NCBI GenBank assembly: GCA_964480915.1
Contig: CAYZRS010000118.1
Location: forward strand, 1-7,443
Length of the DNA: 7,443 nt
Source: CAWGCE01 sp964480915
GTDB taxonomy: Bacteria > Planctomycetota > Planctomycetia > Pirellulales > Pirellulaceae
Direction of reading: 5' to 3'
Made by a program: the position numbers and the translations under genes. Below, piece after piece: positions 6,985 to 7,443 of this stretch. The notes beneath the pieces are model-generated. The model made no database searches and was not told where the DNA came from. It saw only the letters and a program-made list of their open reading frames with translations. Positions within the stretch are counted from its first letter, which is position 1. Every line of letters begins with the position of its first letter.

Positions 6985-7170
6985 CTAACCGGCCTTCTTG
7001 GCGTACTGACGTTCCGACTCAGTTTCGTCTGTCGGTCGCTGAGCTGCCTTGGTCCACAATGCGAAACCGTCTTCAAAATAGTGGCCGTACTTGCCGCAAT
7101 TCTGGCAATTGCAGGTGTGTGAATCGATCCATTGCACACTGTAGTGCCGACAAACAAACGTGTTCCACAT
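6985..7170 (-). CDS. Small Cys/His-rich putative metal-binding protein
   Basis: A candidate 61-residue protein beginning MWNTFVCRH and ending with the basic QYAKKAG. It has Cys at 7, 20, 22 and 25 and His at 9, 18 and 30, arranged C-x-H ... H-T-C-x-C-x2-C-x4-H. This could bind one zinc ion. Codon choice looks natural (mixed AAG, TAC, GAA and GGC), and the aromatic-rich sequence looks like a protein. There is no signal peptide. The frame stays open upstream to an ATG at 7329 (114 residues), but that extension runs through a strong hairpin and looks low in quality, so the ATG at 7170 is preferred. No good ribosome binding site sits at normal distance; AGGA lies 13 nt upstream, inside the hairpin. 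I do not recognise a family. It could be spurious, or a remnant of a longer gene. Confidence 0.45.
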   Translation of the reverse strand: MWNTFVCRHYSVQWIDSHTCNCQNCGKYGHYFEDGFALWTKAAQRPTDETESERQYAKKAG

Positions 7171-7176
7171 GATTGG

Positions 7177-7218
7177 GCTCGCATCCTGGGTGACCGTGGT
7201 TTCCACAAGGATGCGAGC
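7177..7218. repeat. 11-bp perfect inverted repeat with nested hairpin upstream of the small gene
   Basis: GCTCGCATCCT (7177-7187) and AGGATGCGAGC (7208-7218) are exact inverse copies. Inside the 20-nt interval is a second hairpin, GTGG-TTT-CCAC (7196-7206). The unpaired GGGTGACC (7188-7195) has an exact complement GGTCACCC at 7243-7250, so an RNA from either strand could form a pseudoknot-like structure. On the minus strand the stem ends 6 nt before the ATG of the small gene and buries AGGA. No T-run follows, so it does not look like an intrinsic terminator. Confidence 0.7.
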
Positions 7219-7373
7219 ATGAGCGAGGCACGTGACACGTCTGGTCACCCACAATATCTTGGGGTCAGCCGGACGTTCAGGGATGGTGCTAGGTGAAACC
7301 GGGAAGAGTGTGAGTCGGGGCAATTCCACCGGGAAAGTTGGGAAGTCGAGGCAGATTCTGCGGGAGCGCGACG
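7219..7373. other. Intergenic, G-rich on the plus strand
   Basis: No gene is supported here. It includes an 11-bp dyad ACGTG-A-CACGT (7230-7240), the GGTCACCCA complement of the upstream hairpin bulge (7243-7251), and a G-rich stretch with two CCGGGAA copies at about 7288-7342. The G-runs are separated by loops too long for a confident quadruplex call. Confidence 0.35.
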
Positions 7374-7443
7374 CTCAAATCTCAAATCTCAAATCTCAAA
7401 TCTCAAATCTCAAATCTCAGATCTCAGATCTCAGATCTCAGAT
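7374..7443. repeat. Heptanucleotide tandem repeat, two variants in blocks, cut by the window end
   Basis: Ten head-to-tail 7-bp units fill the last 70 bp: six exact copies of CTCAAAT, then four exact copies of CTCAGAT. The array has no interruption and continues to the edge, so its true length is unknown. Junctions between CTCAGAT units create the palindrome AGATCT. Heptamer arrays (STRR) are known from heterocystous cyanobacteria; whether this one belongs to a family dispersed in its genome cannot be told here. Confidence 0.95.

Noticed and set aside
6937..7122. Plus-strand GTG frame with two hydrophobic stretches (LGLASLAIVAVLW and IVAVLAAILAIAG)
   Set aside because: It could be a remnant of a membrane-protein N-terminus, but it has no ribosome site, a stop soon after, and overlap with the opposite-strand candidate gene. 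The evidence is too weak for a call.
6783..7172. 129-residue plus-strand frame in the right-hand intergenic region
   Set aside because: It is antisense to the Cys/His-rich frame, rich in Arg/Ser/Thr/Asn without pattern, and contains no domain. The minus-strand frame is the better candidate.
7288..7345. Possible G-quadruplex on the plus strand
   Set aside because: Four G-runs are present, but the loops between them are roughly 13, 10 and 6 nt, too long for confidence.
7373..7443. CRISPR-like array at the right edge
   Set aside because: The units are 7 bp, directly adjacent, and have no spacers, so this is a simple tandem repeat.

Overview
The window reads as chromosomal DNA of a planctomycete, most likely of the Rhodopirellula/Pirellula type. 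The main reason is that two neighbouring predicted exported proteins begin with the planctomycete N-terminal signature (EPLEQRQMLAG and FEPLERRDLLTA). One of them also ends in the paired dockerin-like calcium loops common in that phylum. Base composition is moderate and coding density is low, with 290-340 bp gaps between genes that all point the same way.

Layout from left to right. (1) Positions 1-308 hold no protein gene. They begin with the 3' part of a tRNA-Pro(CGG), from anticodon arm to discriminator base, without a recognisable 5' half. A strong intrinsic terminator follows about 50 bp later. This is the arrangement expected at the downstream edge of an element integrated into a tRNA gene, with the element lying off the left edge. 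(2) Positions 309-1418 (minus) encode a 369-residue exported repeat protein with about twelve 20-26-residue G-x-G-N/D-D coils, probably a beta-solenoid. (3) Positions 1757-5557 (minus) encode a 1266-residue modular exported protein: an endonuclease/exonuclease/phosphatase (EEP) domain with its catalytic motifs intact, three Calx-beta-like repeats alternating with two lamin-tail-like domains, four dockerin-like EF-hand loops, and an unassigned polar tail. (4) Positions 5851-6666 (minus) encode a 271-residue lipoprotein with no assigned function. (5) Positions 6667-7443 are mostly non-coding. They contain one plausible small Cys/His-rich gene (6985-7170, minus) with a long nested hairpin ending 6 nt before its start codon, and a heptanucleotide tandem repeat (six CTCAAAT then four CTCAGAT) cut by the window end.

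All genes called are on the minus strand, but the spacing suggests separate transcripts rather than one operon. The likely common theme is the cell surface or exterior: a lipoprotein, a putative secreted nuclease or phosphodiesterase with adhesion-type modules, and a putative calcium-binding solenoid. The last two carry the same N-terminal sorting signature. No complete mobile element, CRISPR array or defence system was recognised. The points most worth a second look are the tRNA-derived junction, the domain order of the large nuclease-like protein and its TTG start, the structured leader of the small gene, and the two-variant heptamer array.
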